In this document: piece by piece, positions 1-6,944 of the stretch | How positions within the stretch are numbered: the first letter of the stretch is position 1 | How the letters are laid out: each line of letters opens with the position of its first letter | Assembly (NCBI GenBank): GCA_002493515.1 | Contig: DKYZ01000132.1 | Location: forward strand, 1-9,265 | DNA length: 9,265 bases | DNA from: Porphyromonadaceae bacterium UBA7087 | Lineage (GTDB): Bacteria > Bacteroidota > Bacteroidia > Bacteroidales > Muribaculaceae | Direction of reading: 5' to 3' | Position numbers and translations under genes: made by a program | Notes under the pieces: generated by a model | The model's input: only the letters and a program-made list of their open reading frames with translations | The model's database searches: none | What the model was told of the DNA's origin: nothing

Positions 1-53
1 GGAGAAGGGGGGAGAAGGGGGGAGCAAAGGAGAGGAAGAGAGGGGGCTGGAGG
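1..53. repeat. Purine/G-rich tract with a 10-base tandem repeat
   Basis: The unit ggagaagggg occurs twice head to tail (1-10 and 11-20), followed by more purine-only sequence. The only pyrimidine in the first 46 bases is a C at position 25. There are G runs at 7-12, 17-22 and 42-46. The tract lies just downstream of the yifB stop codon, so the yifB transcript would read it as a pyrimidine-rich tail. There is no hairpin with a U run here, so it is not a classical terminator. It may continue beyond the window. Function is unknown. Confidence 0.6.
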
Positions 54-1628
54 TTAGAAAGAGGAGCCGTAGCTGTGGCGGTCGAGGGAGCGGTAGCCGA
101 TGGCTTCGGCGATGTGGCGGCTCAGGACGGGGGCTGTGACGGCTGCGGCGGGTTCCATGGTGGCGGCATAGTCGAGGTCGGCGATGGTGCGCGCCACGCG
201 CAGGATGCGGTCGAAGGCCCTGGCGCTCATATTAAGGCGCTCCATTCGCTCTTTCAGCTTCGCGAGGCCTTGGGCATCAGGCCAGGCGTATTGACGCAAC
301 AGACGCGAATTCATCTGTGCGTTGCAGTGGATGCCCTTATCTGCGGCAAAACGCTGCTGCTGTATTGCCCTCGCCTTTATCACGCGCTCGCGTATCTGCT
401 CACTGCTTTCTGCCACTTCATCAGACGCCATCTCGTCGAATTTCACCGGTTCGATCTCTATCTGGAGATCGATACGGTCGAGCAACGGACCGGAAATACG
501 GCTCAGATACCGGCTCACCTGTCCTGCGGTGCATGTGCAGCGGCGCGTGGGATGCCCGTAATAGCCGCACGGGCATGGATTCATCGAGGCCACGAGCATG
601 AACGATGCCGGATAGTCTACGGTATATTTCGCGCGTGACACGGTTATGACGCGGTCCTCGATAGGTTGCCGCAATACTTCCAGCACTTGTCTTGGAAATT
701 CAGGAAATTCGTCTAAGAACAGGACTCCGTTATGGGCAAGCGAGATCTCACCCGGCATCGGACTGGCTCCCCCGCCCACAAGCGCTACGGGAGAGACTGT
801 ATGATGGGGCGTGCGGAACGGGCGCCGCGTCATCAGCATCGAACCCCGCGACAGTTTCCCCGCCACGGAATGGATTTTCGTAGTTTCAAGAGCCTCCGAC
901 ATGCTCAGAGGAGGCAGAATGGACGGCAACCGCTTGGCCATCATCGACTTCCCCGCGCCAGGAGGACCAATCATCAGGATGTTGTGGCCGCCGGCACAAG
1001 CCACCTCAAACGCCCTCTTTACAGATTCCTGACCCTTCACCTCGGAGAAATCGTAATCAAAGCTGCCGGCATCGGCGTTGAAAAGCTCACGTGTATTGAT
1101 TACCGTGGGCTTCAGATCCGACTGTCCAAGCAGAATCTGCACGGTCTCCGCGAGACTCTTCACCCCATATACCTCCACGCGGTTGACCACAGCCGCCTCG
1201 GTGACATTTGCTTCCGGCACGATGATGCGTTTGAATCCCATTTCCCTTGCTTTCACCGCCATAGGAAGGGCTCCCTTCACAGGGAGCACACTGCCGTCGA
1301 GCGACAATTCCCCCATAAACATATAATCCTCGAACCTGACGTCAGTGAAATATTCATTGGAGGCGAGAATCCCCAGCGCCAGGGGGAGATCGAGACTCGC
1401 ACCCTCCTTTTTCACGTCAGCTGGCGAGAGATTGATGGTGGTGCGTCGGTGGGGGAAGGAGAAACCGCTCTGTGCGAGGGCCGTCGTGACACGTTGATAA
1501 CTCTCCTTTACGGTTGTGTCGGGAAGGCCGACGATGGTGAACTGTGAGCCACGGCTCACTTCCGTCTCGATTGTCACCGGCAAAGCGTCGATGCCCTGTA
1601 TTGCCGCGGAATAAAGTTTGGTCAGCAT
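54..1628 (-). CDS. YifB/ComM family Mg-chelatase-like AAA+ ATPase
   Basis: This 524-residue cytoplasmic protein has the full YifB/ComM layout. An N-terminal ChlI-type domain spans roughly residues 20-140. The AAA+ core follows, with Walker A GPPGAGKS at 221-228 and Walker B VLFLDEFPE at 302-310. The family's cysteine cluster is intact (C352, C354, C364, C366, in NPCPCG and CTC). A DRID motif lies near 384-387, and a C-terminal Mg-chelatase segment carries SARAFDRILRVAR at 468-480. In Vibrio cholerae ComM is a hexameric branch-migration helicase acting in natural transformation; its role in Bacteroidota is not settled. I chose the ATG at 1626-1628 because MLTKLYSAAIQG matches the usual family start. 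An ATG at 1820 would add 64 unrelated residues that overlap the upstream gene. The gap to that gene is 38 bases with no visible promoter, so co-transcription is likely. Confidence 0.95.
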   Translation of the reverse strand: MLTKLYSAAIQGIDALPVTIETEVSRGSQFTIVGLPDTTVKESYQRVTTALAQSGFSFPHRRTTINLSPADVKKEGASLDLPLALGILASNEYFTDVRFEDYMFMGELSLDGSVLPVKGALPMAVKAREMGFKRIIVPEANVTEAAVVNRVEVYGVKSLAETVQILLGQSDLKPTVINTRELFNADAGSFDYDFSEVKGQESVKRAFEVACAGGHNILMIGPPGAGKSMMAKRLPSILPPLSMSEALETTKIHSVAGKLSRGSMLMTRRPFRTPHHTVSPVALVGGGASPMPGEISLAHNGVLFLDEFPEFPRQVLEVLRQPIEDRVITVSRAKYTVDYPASFMLVASMNPCPCGYYGHPTRRCTCTAGQVSRYLSRISGPLLDRIDLQIEIEPVKFDEMASDEVAESSEQIRERVIKARAIQQQRFAADKGIHCNAQMNSRLLRQYAWPDAQGLAKLKERMERLNMSARAFDRILRVARTIADLDYAATMEPAAAVTAPVLSRHIAEAIGYRSLDRHSYGSSF

Positions 1629-1666
1629 ATGGTCGGGATTAGGGTTATATATGATCGGTTTCGGTT

Positions 1667-2695
1667 TTATTTCATCAAAGACCGGAATAACGCCGCCGCG
1701 GAATCCGGGCTCTCTCCACGGTAAACCTGGGCTCCGAGAGTATCGGTCACTATGAAATAAGGGGTACGCGTCACGCCGAGCGACATGGCTCTGCGGTCGG
1801 CGAAGCCCAGCGGCATCCATGCCCTGACCACTTTACTCAGGGAATCGTTGCGCGAGGCGTTCTGCCAGGCCAGAGAGTCAGGCTCCATGCATACGTATGC
1901 TATGTTTCTTGATGCGGAGTCGCGGAATTCCTTTGCCAGGACCCTCAGGGAATCGATGGCCGCGTCGCGTCCGGAGTTGTCGCGGCTCCAGAAATAGAGG
2001 AGCGTGGGAGCGGAGTCCGCGCGGACAAGAGCCGGCACGTTGCCATCCGCCTGGAGAAGCAATGTCTTGATCTTCGCAGGCTTTACGACGGTTGAGGAAC
2101 GTGCGTCGGCGCGCGAGACGAGATCGAAATATCTGCTGTCGGCCGCGTCGCCCTTGAGGGAGGCGGAGAGGAGGGCATATCCGGGCTCGTCGATGCGTCT
2201 GGAGAAGAAATTCAGAAGCAGGATGGTGGATATGGGGTCGGAAGGGTTCGTCTTGACGTAATCGCTCACCGCTCTGTTGATCCGCGCATTGTCGGCGGAG
2301 GCAACGGTTTCACTGTTCTTGACCATCCATTCCGACAAGGCCGCCGTCATATCGTTGCCGGCCGCCGACCAGGCATATGGCTCGGCGCTTTTGCCGGAGA
2401 TAACGATTTTGTCGCCTTTCTCCGCATAGCAAATGAACGGTATGGGGGAATGCGAGAAAATATATACTAAAGACGGATTCACAGCCGGGCACACAATCTG
2501 TCCCTTACCGTTGGCCACCGATATCGCTGTCTCGCGCAACATGCCGCCTCTGGAATCGGAAGCGTAATATAACACGCGATACGTCCTGTTGACGTCGCCG
2601 GGGAGCGAAATGTCGATTGAGAACTGATTTTTCGAGCATCCGGCGAGCAATGTCAGGGCCAGGCATATAATGGAAAAAATAACAAGGCGTTTCAT
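1667..2695 (-). CDS. Lipoprotein with DUF4369-like N-terminus and degenerate thioredoxin-like domain
   Basis: This 342-residue protein starts with a signal peptide and the lipobox LAGC, with the lipidated cysteine at C20, so it should be an envelope lipoprotein. Residues about 24-110 resemble the beta-rich DUF4369 module seen before thioredoxin domains in Bacteroidota. Residues about 215-342 look like a thioredoxin/TlpA fold: a strand TLLYFW, then a helix, and a cis-proline motif TRTPYFIV with Pro312. Where the catalytic WCxxC should be, the sequence reads W236-SRDN, so both redox cysteines are missing. A thiol-oxidoreductase role is therefore unlikely; a binding or structural role is inference. 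The start at 2693-2695 is chosen because it begins the signal peptide directly and lies just downstream of a good promoter. A longer reading from 2746 would begin upstream of that promoter. It probably forms an operon with the YifB-type gene. Confidence 0.8.
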   Translation of the reverse strand: MKRLVIFSIICLALTLLAGCSKNQFSIDISLPGDVNRTYRVLYYASDSRGGMLRETAISVANGKGQIVCPAVNPSLVYIFSHSPIPFICYAEKGDKIVISGKSAEPYAWSAAGNDMTAALSEWMVKNSETVASADNARINRAVSDYVKTNPSDPISTILLLNFFSRRIDEPGYALLSASLKGDAADSRYFDLVSRADARSSTVVKPAKIKTLLLQADGNVPALVRADSAPTLLYFWSRDNSGRDAAIDSLRVLAKEFRDSASRNIAYVCMEPDSLAWQNASRNDSLSKVVRAWMPLGFADRRAMSLGVTRTPYFIVTDTLGAQVYRGESPDSAAALFRSLMK

Positions 2696-2700
2696 GGGCA

Positions 2701-2731
2701 CAAACTTAATAAAAAAAAGAGAAGAGACAAA
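2701..2731 (-). promoter_or_regulatory. Bacteroidota-type promoter for the lipoprotein gene
   Basis: On the minus strand, TTTG (2728-2731) is followed by a 19-base spacer and TAAGTTTG (2701-2708). This matches the Bacteroides primary sigma consensus TTTG, 19-21 bases, TAnnTTTG. The -7 box ends only five bases before the ATG at 2695, so the transcript would start at or next to the start codon. This also argues against the longer upstream start. Confidence 0.62.
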
Positions 2732-2734
2732 GAA

Positions 2735-2762
2735 AGAGTGTGCCAAAAATATGGCACACTCT
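2735..2762 (-). terminator. Hairpin terminator downstream of the WYL regulator
   Basis: A perfect 11-base-pair stem, AGAGTGTGCCA with TGGCACACTCT, encloses a 6-base A/T loop. On the minus strand it is followed by a pyrimidine-rich stretch (TTTCTTTG, then a run of eight T at 2711-2718). It lies 33 bases past the WYL gene stop and directly upstream of the next gene's promoter, so it probably ends the regulator's transcript. Confidence 0.65.
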
Positions 2763-2780
2763 CTAAAAACTTAACCTTTT

Positions 2781-2792
2781 CGTCCCGGGACG
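2781..2792. repeat. Perfect 12-base palindrome CGTCCCGGGACG
   Basis: This self-complementary site lies three bases beyond the stop codon of the WYL regulator (minus strand), before the main terminator hairpin. In RNA it could form at most a 4-bp stem with a 4-base loop. As DNA it could be a dyad for a dimeric protein. Neither role is shown by the sequence. Confidence 0.5.
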
Positions 2793-2795
2793 TGT

Positions 2796-3716
2796 TCACT
2801 TGGTCTTTGCGCAGGCGTACATCTTGGCCATTTCGCAGACTTGCTCGGCGATTTTGTCCCTGAGCGACTGAGGTGTGATCACTTCCATACCCGTGCCGTA
2901 GGAGAGTATGGCCTCACGGAAATCTTCCGACGGGGCGAGCTGATACTCGAAGATCGAGTAGTCCTTGCCCGACATGACCTCTTTCTGGGACACGTGGAAC
3001 GGGAGTGTGCGGATCTTGTCGCGCACCTTTCCGAATACCTTCACCTGGATATTCTCCACCGGCGTGGTGGTGTCGATATCCATTCCGTAGAATTTCTTGA
3101 GGAAGTCGGATGGGGAGAAGTCGTTGGGATAGTGGAATGAATACTGGGTCTCGGAGATGCTGATGATCCTTATCAGGTCGAAGGCGTGCATACGGTCGGT
3201 TTCGGTATCCTTGCCGATTATATACCATCCCGAGCGCCAGAACCTCACGCAATATGGCTCGACGTCGATCGAGGTCTTGTTGTCGGAGGTCGGGATGGAA
3301 TAGTTTATGTTGATCACCTTGCCGTTCTTCATGGCGTCGATCACCGTCATGAGGCCGAATTTCTCTTCGGGCGTGATGTCGAGGACGATACGGTTCTCCA
3401 CACTGTCGGCCTTGTTGATGGTATTGGAGAGGCTGAGGGTCTGCAGCATCCATACTTTAAGGCGCGTGGTGTCGAGCGTGTCGTCGTCAGCCACGTAGTA
3501 CTGGTTGTGGTCACTTCGGTCGCAAAGGATGCGTATTCCGAACAGATGCTCAATGGCATCCCTGTGGTTATGAAACGTCCTGAGTGCCAACGGCGAACGA
3601 TCCACGTTGAGTGGTGACGATTCCCACAGTTGGGATATTTTCTCGAACGTTATTTTCTTTGCATGGCGCACCACATCTACCAGCCATACATATCTACGAA
3701 ATAAATCTCGTTTCAT
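2796..3716 (-). CDS. WYL-domain transcriptional regulator
   Basis: This 306-residue protein has an N-terminal winged-helix region (about 1-78) with a likely recognition helix around LALRTFHNHRDAIEHLFG at 43-60. A WYL domain follows at about 120-190, with the signature GWYIIG at 163-168 and nearby R159 and R161. A C-terminal WCX-like segment runs from about 222 to 303. WYL proteins are usually ligand-responsive, DNA-binding regulators; some bind nucleotides or nucleic acids and control stress or phage-defence genes. No defence genes are visible here, so its target is unknown. The start at 3714-3716 (MKRDLFRRY) is preferred because an ATG at 3779 would place the added codons across the predicted promoter. 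It is transcribed alone, between two terminator hairpins. Confidence 0.88.
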   Translation of the reverse strand: MKRDLFRRYVWLVDVVRHAKKITFEKISQLWESSPLNVDRSPLALRTFHNHRDAIEHLFGIRILCDRSDHNQYYVADDDTLDTTRLKVWMLQTLSLSNTINKADSVENRIVLDITPEEKFGLMTVIDAMKNGKVININYSIPTSDNKTSIDVEPYCVRFWRSGWYIIGKDTETDRMHAFDLIRIISISETQYSFHYPNDFSPSDFLKKFYGMDIDTTTPVENIQVKVFGKVRDKIRTLPFHVSQKEVMSGKDYSIFEYQLAPSEDFREAILSYGTGMEVITPQSLRDKIAEQVCEMAKMYACAKTK

Positions 3717-3768
3717 CTTTGGAATAAAACAGAGGGTTCTACAAAATAACTGCTTGAAAAATGCATTG

Positions 3769-3799
3769 CAAAAGTACAAAAAAAAAACAAGAGCTGCAA
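3769..3799 (-). promoter_or_regulatory. Bacteroidota-type promoter for the WYL regulator
   Basis: On the minus strand, TTG (3797-3799) is followed by a 20-base spacer and TACTTTTG (3769-3776), fitting the TTG/TAnnTTTG consensus. The predicted transcript would have a leader of roughly 45-50 bases before the ATG at 3716. The -33 box falls in the loop of the preceding terminator hairpin and the spacer is mostly that terminator's T run. Confidence 0.6.
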
Positions 3800-3819
3800 G
3801 AGTAAGCCCTTGTTTTTTT
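3778..3819 (-). terminator. Intrinsic terminator downstream of the guanylyltransferase gene
   Basis: On the minus strand the arms ACAAGGGC (3806-3813) and GCTCTTGT (3787-3794) pair with a single mismatch. They enclose an 11-base loop and are followed by a T run templated by the A's at 3778-3787. A run of seven T at 3813-3819 on the plus strand lets the A/T flanks extend the stem. The hairpin lies about 50 bases past the stop at 3866. Almost nothing is transcribed toward it on the plus strand, so minus-strand termination is the likely role. Confidence 0.7.
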
Positions 3820-3865
3820 GCTACAAAACAGCATTTTTGCAGAATTGCCGTTTTTTAAATCGTTT

Positions 3866-4951
3866 TCACACGTATTCTTCGCCAAATCGGCTCTTGACGT
3901 CATTGACAATCTGCCTTATTCTTTGCTCTTCGGCTATGGGATAGATGAGAAGGGCGTTGCCGTTGTCTGCCACGATATAGCCTTTGAGCCCCGAGGCCAC
4001 GATGATCTTGTCGCCGCTGACGGCGAACATGGAATCACGGCAGTCGTGGGCGAGCACCTTGCAGTTCTGGGTCACGTTACCCTCCTGGTTGCGCGGGGAG
4101 GTCTCGTAGAGAGCCTTCCATGTGCCCAGGTCGCTCCAGCCTATGTCGACGGTCTTGACGTAGACATTGTCGGCCTTCTCCATTATGGCGTAGTCGATGG
4201 AGATCGAGGCTGCGTTGGGGAATTCACGGTCGATGAACTCAGGCTCGCGTGGCGTGGCGTAGAGGCCGTTGCCGCCGTCGAAGAGAGTGGCCATCTCCGG
4301 GGCGTATTTCTCGAACGCCCTCAGGATAGAGGCGGCTGTCCAGAGGAAGATGCCGGAGTTCCAGAAAAACTCGCCGCTCTTGAGGAAGAACTCGGCCATC
4401 GGGAGGTCGGGTTTCTCGGTGAATGATTTCACCTTCAGGATTCCCGGATAGCCGCTGGTAGGTTTCCCCTGCTGGATATATCCGTAGCCGGTGTTGGGGG
4501 AGGAGGGCTGTATGCCGAGTGTCAGCAGGCTGTCGTTGTGCTCCACGAAGTCAAGCCCCTCGCGGATTGCCTCCACGAAAGCCATCTCCTTGAGCACGAG
4601 ATGGTCGGAGGGGAGCGTGACGATCGAGGCCTCAGGGTCGATGGCCGATATATGGTGTGACGCCCAGCATATGCAGGGGGCGGTGTTGCGTCTGGCCGGT
4701 TCGGGAAGTATGTTCTCGGGCTTTACCTCAGGAAGCTGCTCGCGTATGATGCCGGCATAGTCGCGGTTGGTGACGAGGATGATGTTCTCGGGTCTCACCA
4801 CCGTCGAGATGCGGTCTACGGTCATCTGGAGCAGGCTGCGTCCTGTTCCGAAGAAATCGAGAAATTGCTTGGGCTTGCCGGAGCGGCTGAAGGGCCAGAA
4901 GCGCGATCCGACCCCGCCGCACATAATGACACAAAATCTGTGTGGGTTCAT
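3866..4951 (-). CDS. manC: Mannose-1-phosphate guanylyltransferase (GDP-mannose synthesis)
   Basis: This enzyme makes GDP-mannose from mannose-1-phosphate and GTP in the cytoplasm. The 361-residue protein carries the nucleotidyltransferase signature GGVGSRFWPFSR at 12-23 followed by PKQF at 27-30. Further family motifs are EPARRNTAP (84-92), PSDH (114-117), TGYGYI (154-159), FTEKPD (177-182), WNSGIF (197-202) and DIGWSDLGTW (269-278). It has the short form typical of Bacteroidota and lacks the C-terminal phosphomannose isomerase domain of longer ManC/AlgA proteins. The start gives the usual position for the GGxGxR motif. It begins 49 bases after the symporter stop, with no visible promoter or hairpin in the gap, so it is probably read from the symporter transcript. 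GDP-mannose would feed surface glycans or fucose synthesis; no partner enzymes are in the window. Confidence 0.95.
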   Translation of the reverse strand: MNPHRFCVIMCGGVGSRFWPFSRSGKPKQFLDFFGTGRSLLQMTVDRISTVVRPENIILVTNRDYAGIIREQLPEVKPENILPEPARRNTAPCICWASHHISAIDPEASIVTLPSDHLVLKEMAFVEAIREGLDFVEHNDSLLTLGIQPSSPNTGYGYIQQGKPTSGYPGILKVKSFTEKPDLPMAEFFLKSGEFFWNSGIFLWTAASILRAFEKYAPEMATLFDGGNGLYATPREPEFIDREFPNAASISIDYAIMEKADNVYVKTVDIGWSDLGTWKALYETSPRNQEGNVTQNCKVLAHDCRDSMFAVSGDKIIVASGLKGYIVADNGNALLIYPIAEEQRIRQIVNDVKSRFGEEYV

Positions 4952-5000
4952 ATGGCTTAGAGTTTGGGTTTTAGGGGTTTGGAATGTTTAGGGCTTTGTC

Positions 5001-6806
5001 TCATGCGAGGGCGGCCGGACGCTGGGGCGTTGCCTTGAACTGCTGCTTCACACCCTCCACCACGTTCATCATGTAGTCGCCGATCTTCTCGGCCTCGCTG
5101 ATGAGGTCCATGTAGAAGATGCCCTCCTTATAGCTATATATCTTGTTGTTGATGTTGTAGATATTGGCGTCGCGGAGCTGGTTGCGGAGATTGTTGATCT
5201 CACGCTCGCGGTTGTAAGCGGTGATTATCTTGCTGTCTTCCGGCATCTCCATCTGGCGCAGGATCTGGAGCATGTTGTCCATGGCGTTCTCCACCATGGA
5301 GAACATCTGGTGAATCTCCTTCACTATGGCCTCGGGGAAATCCACGTGGTTCTGGTTCTTGCGGGCCAGGATCTTGGCCACGTTGAAGCATCCGTCGGCA
5401 ATCGACTCGATCTCGGAAATCATGCGCAGCATTCCGGCCACTCGCATCTTGCCCTCGGGGCTGAGGCGTCCCTCGGCCACCTTGTTGAGGTAGCTGCCTA
5501 TCTCGATCTCCATGCGGTCGGAGATCTCCTCATATTTCTCCAGACGGTTGTAGGTGGGGTCGTAGCTGTCGTCCTTGTCGGGCGTGTCGATGAGGGTCTT
5601 GGCCATGCCGAGCATACGCTGCACCCTCTCTCCGAACACCACGATCTCCTTCTGTGCCTGGGTCAGGTTGAGCTCGGAGGCTGTCATGAGGCCGCCGCCG
5701 ATATATTTGAGGGTGAACTCCTCCTCGGAATCCTTGTGCTTGGCCGGCAGCAGGAAGCATACTATCTTGACATAGAGATTGGTAAACCATATCATCACCA
5801 TCAGGTTGCAGGCGTTGAAGACGGTGGGGAACATCGCCAGGCCGAAGGCTATGCACGACTGGGCCTTGGCTGTGAGGCCCCCCTCGGGCTTCAGGAGCGT
5901 CGAATCGGCCATCGCCATCTCCTCGGCGGCCGATATGTCGAGGGGGTTGGTGCCGGTGCAGGCTTTCGTTATGTCGGCCACGAGCTCCATGAATGGATGG
6001 AAGATACACAATACGATTATTGAGCCGATCACGTTGAAAAGCACGTGGCCCATGGCAGTGCGCTTGGCGGCGAGGTTTCCGCTCATGGCGGCGAGCATGG
6101 GGGTGATGGTGGTTCCGATGTTTCCTCCCAGGATTATGGCGCAGCCCAGGGAGAAGTTGATCCATCCCTGAGAACACATGATGAGCGTTATGGCGAACGT
6201 TGCCGCCGAGCTCTGCACCACCATGGTCAGGATGAGGCCGAATACGAAGAACAGAATCACCGACCAGACGCCCATGCTGGCGTAATCGCTGACGAATTTC
6301 AGCATTTCGGGATTGTCCTTGAGATTGGGCACGAACTGGCTGATCAGGTCAAGGCCCATGAAGAGGAATGCGAATCCTATTATGAATTCTCCGGTGGATT
6401 TGTAGGCGCTTTTCTTCATGAAGAGCATCGGGACGGCTATCGCCAGCATCACGATGCTGTAGTCGGAGATGTTGAACTCCAGCGAGAAGGCGGATATGAT
6501 CCAGGTGGTGACGGTCGTGCCGACATTGGCGCCGAAAATCACAGCCATCGACTGCGCCAGCGACATGAGGCCGGCGTTGACGAAGCTCACCACCATCACT
6601 GTCGAGGCACTCGAGCTCTGGATGAGGGCCGTGATGACAATTCCCGTGAGAACGCCGGTCAGACGGTTCTTGGTCATTGCGCCCAGGATGTTGCGCAGAC
6701 GGTCGCCGGCCACCTTCTGGAGGCCTTCGCTCATCACCTTCATGCCGTAGAGGAACATGCACACTGCGCCCAGCAGGCAGAGGAAGTCTAATACACTATA
6801 ATTCAT
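5001..6806 (-). CDS. Na+/phosphate cotransporter with C-terminal PhoU-like domain
   Basis: This 601-residue inner-membrane protein belongs to the NptA/PNaS (SLC34-like) family. The membrane half (about 1-355) shows the internal duplication of the family. QSSSAST at 63-69 and GANVGTT at 92-98 in the first repeat are mirrored by QSSAAT at 198-203 and GGNIGTT at 227-233 in the second. These QSS motifs line the sodium and phosphate site in the family. Residues about 380-590 form a helical PhoU-like cytoplasmic domain, with the paired motifs ESIADGCFNVAKIL (467-480) and EAEKIGDYMMNVV (571-583). The length is normal for this fused type. It should import phosphate using the sodium gradient, with the PhoU part probably modulating transport; that last point is inference. 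It is divergent from the folate gene and upstream of manC. Confidence 0.93.
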   Translation of the reverse strand: MNYSVLDFLCLLGAVCMFLYGMKVMSEGLQKVAGDRLRNILGAMTKNRLTGVLTGIVITALIQSSSASTVMVVSFVNAGLMSLAQSMAVIFGANVGTTVTTWIISAFSLEFNISDYSIVMLAIAVPMLFMKKSAYKSTGEFIIGFAFLFMGLDLISQFVPNLKDNPEMLKFVSDYASMGVWSVILFFVFGLILTMVVQSSAATFAITLIMCSQGWINFSLGCAIILGGNIGTTITPMLAAMSGNLAAKRTAMGHVLFNVIGSIIVLCIFHPFMELVADITKACTGTNPLDISAAEEMAMADSTLLKPEGGLTAKAQSCIAFGLAMFPTVFNACNLMVMIWFTNLYVKIVCFLLPAKHKDSEEEFTLKYIGGGLMTASELNLTQAQKEIVVFGERVQRMLGMAKTLIDTPDKDDSYDPTYNRLEKYEEISDRMEIEIGSYLNKVAEGRLSPEGKMRVAGMLRMISEIESIADGCFNVAKILARKNQNHVDFPEAIVKEIHQMFSMVENAMDNMLQILRQMEMPEDSKIITAYNREREINNLRNQLRDANIYNINNKIYSYKEGIFYMDLISEAEKIGDYMMNVVEGVKQQFKATPQRPAALA

Positions 6807-6837
6807 TGTTTGCCGCGGAGGGTATTGGTTATGGCAA

Positions 6838-6845
6838 CAAATTTA
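6838..6845 (-). promoter_or_regulatory. Possible -7 box for the phosphate symporter
   Basis: TAAATTTG on the minus strand fits TAnnTTTG and lies about 30 bases upstream of the symporter ATG at 6806. No TTG is present at the expected distance upstream (about 6865-6869), so this may be a weak or activator-dependent promoter, or a chance match in A/T-rich sequence. Confidence 0.4.
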
Positions 6846-6898
6846 CAAAAAAATCCCGATTTAACTCCGGTCAGCCATGAATATTCTTCTTTTTTTTC

Positions 6899-6906
6899 TA
6901 ATTTTG
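6899..6906 (+). promoter_or_regulatory. Possible -7 box for the folA-glycosyltransferase pair
   Basis: TAATTTTG fits TAnnTTTG and lies 38 bases before the ATG at 6945. At the -33 position only an imperfect ATG (6877-6879, spacer of 19) is seen in place of TTG. Together with the minus-strand box at 6838-6845, it makes the 138-base divergent gap a two-way promoter region. Its position supports translation from 6945 and not from the in-frame ATGs at 6810 or 6831. Confidence 0.42.
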
Positions 6907-6944
6907 GAGTCAGTAATCATAGTGACAACACCAAACACCTTATT

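Noticed and set aside
732..1547. Long plus-strand open frame (271 codons) opposite the YifB-type gene
   Set aside because: It lies wholly antisense to a well-supported gene, has no recognisable domain or promoter, and its composition fits the mirror of GC-rich codons.
1629..1820. 64-codon upstream extension of the YifB-type protein
   Set aside because: It overlaps the end of the lipoprotein gene, and the family normally begins at the MLTKLYSAAIQG position.
2696..2746. 17-residue upstream extension of the lipoprotein
   Set aside because: It would start inside the terminator hairpin and upstream of the promoter, and would place extra residues before a complete signal peptide.
4952..5000. G-runs and a telomere-like GTTTAGGG pattern in the symporter-manC gap
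   Set aside because: The spacing is irregular and only three runs reach three G. It is a short low-complexity linker, with too little to call a repeat or quadruplex.
5310..6791. Two long plus-strand open frames (5310-6023 and 6045-6791) opposite the phosphate symporter
   Set aside because: Both are rich in His, Gly and Glu, as expected from reading a membrane-protein gene backwards. They have no domains and no start signals.
6810..6944. 45-residue further upstream extension of the DHFR
   Set aside because: The likely -7 box lies inside this stretch and the added residues have no relation to the DHFR family.
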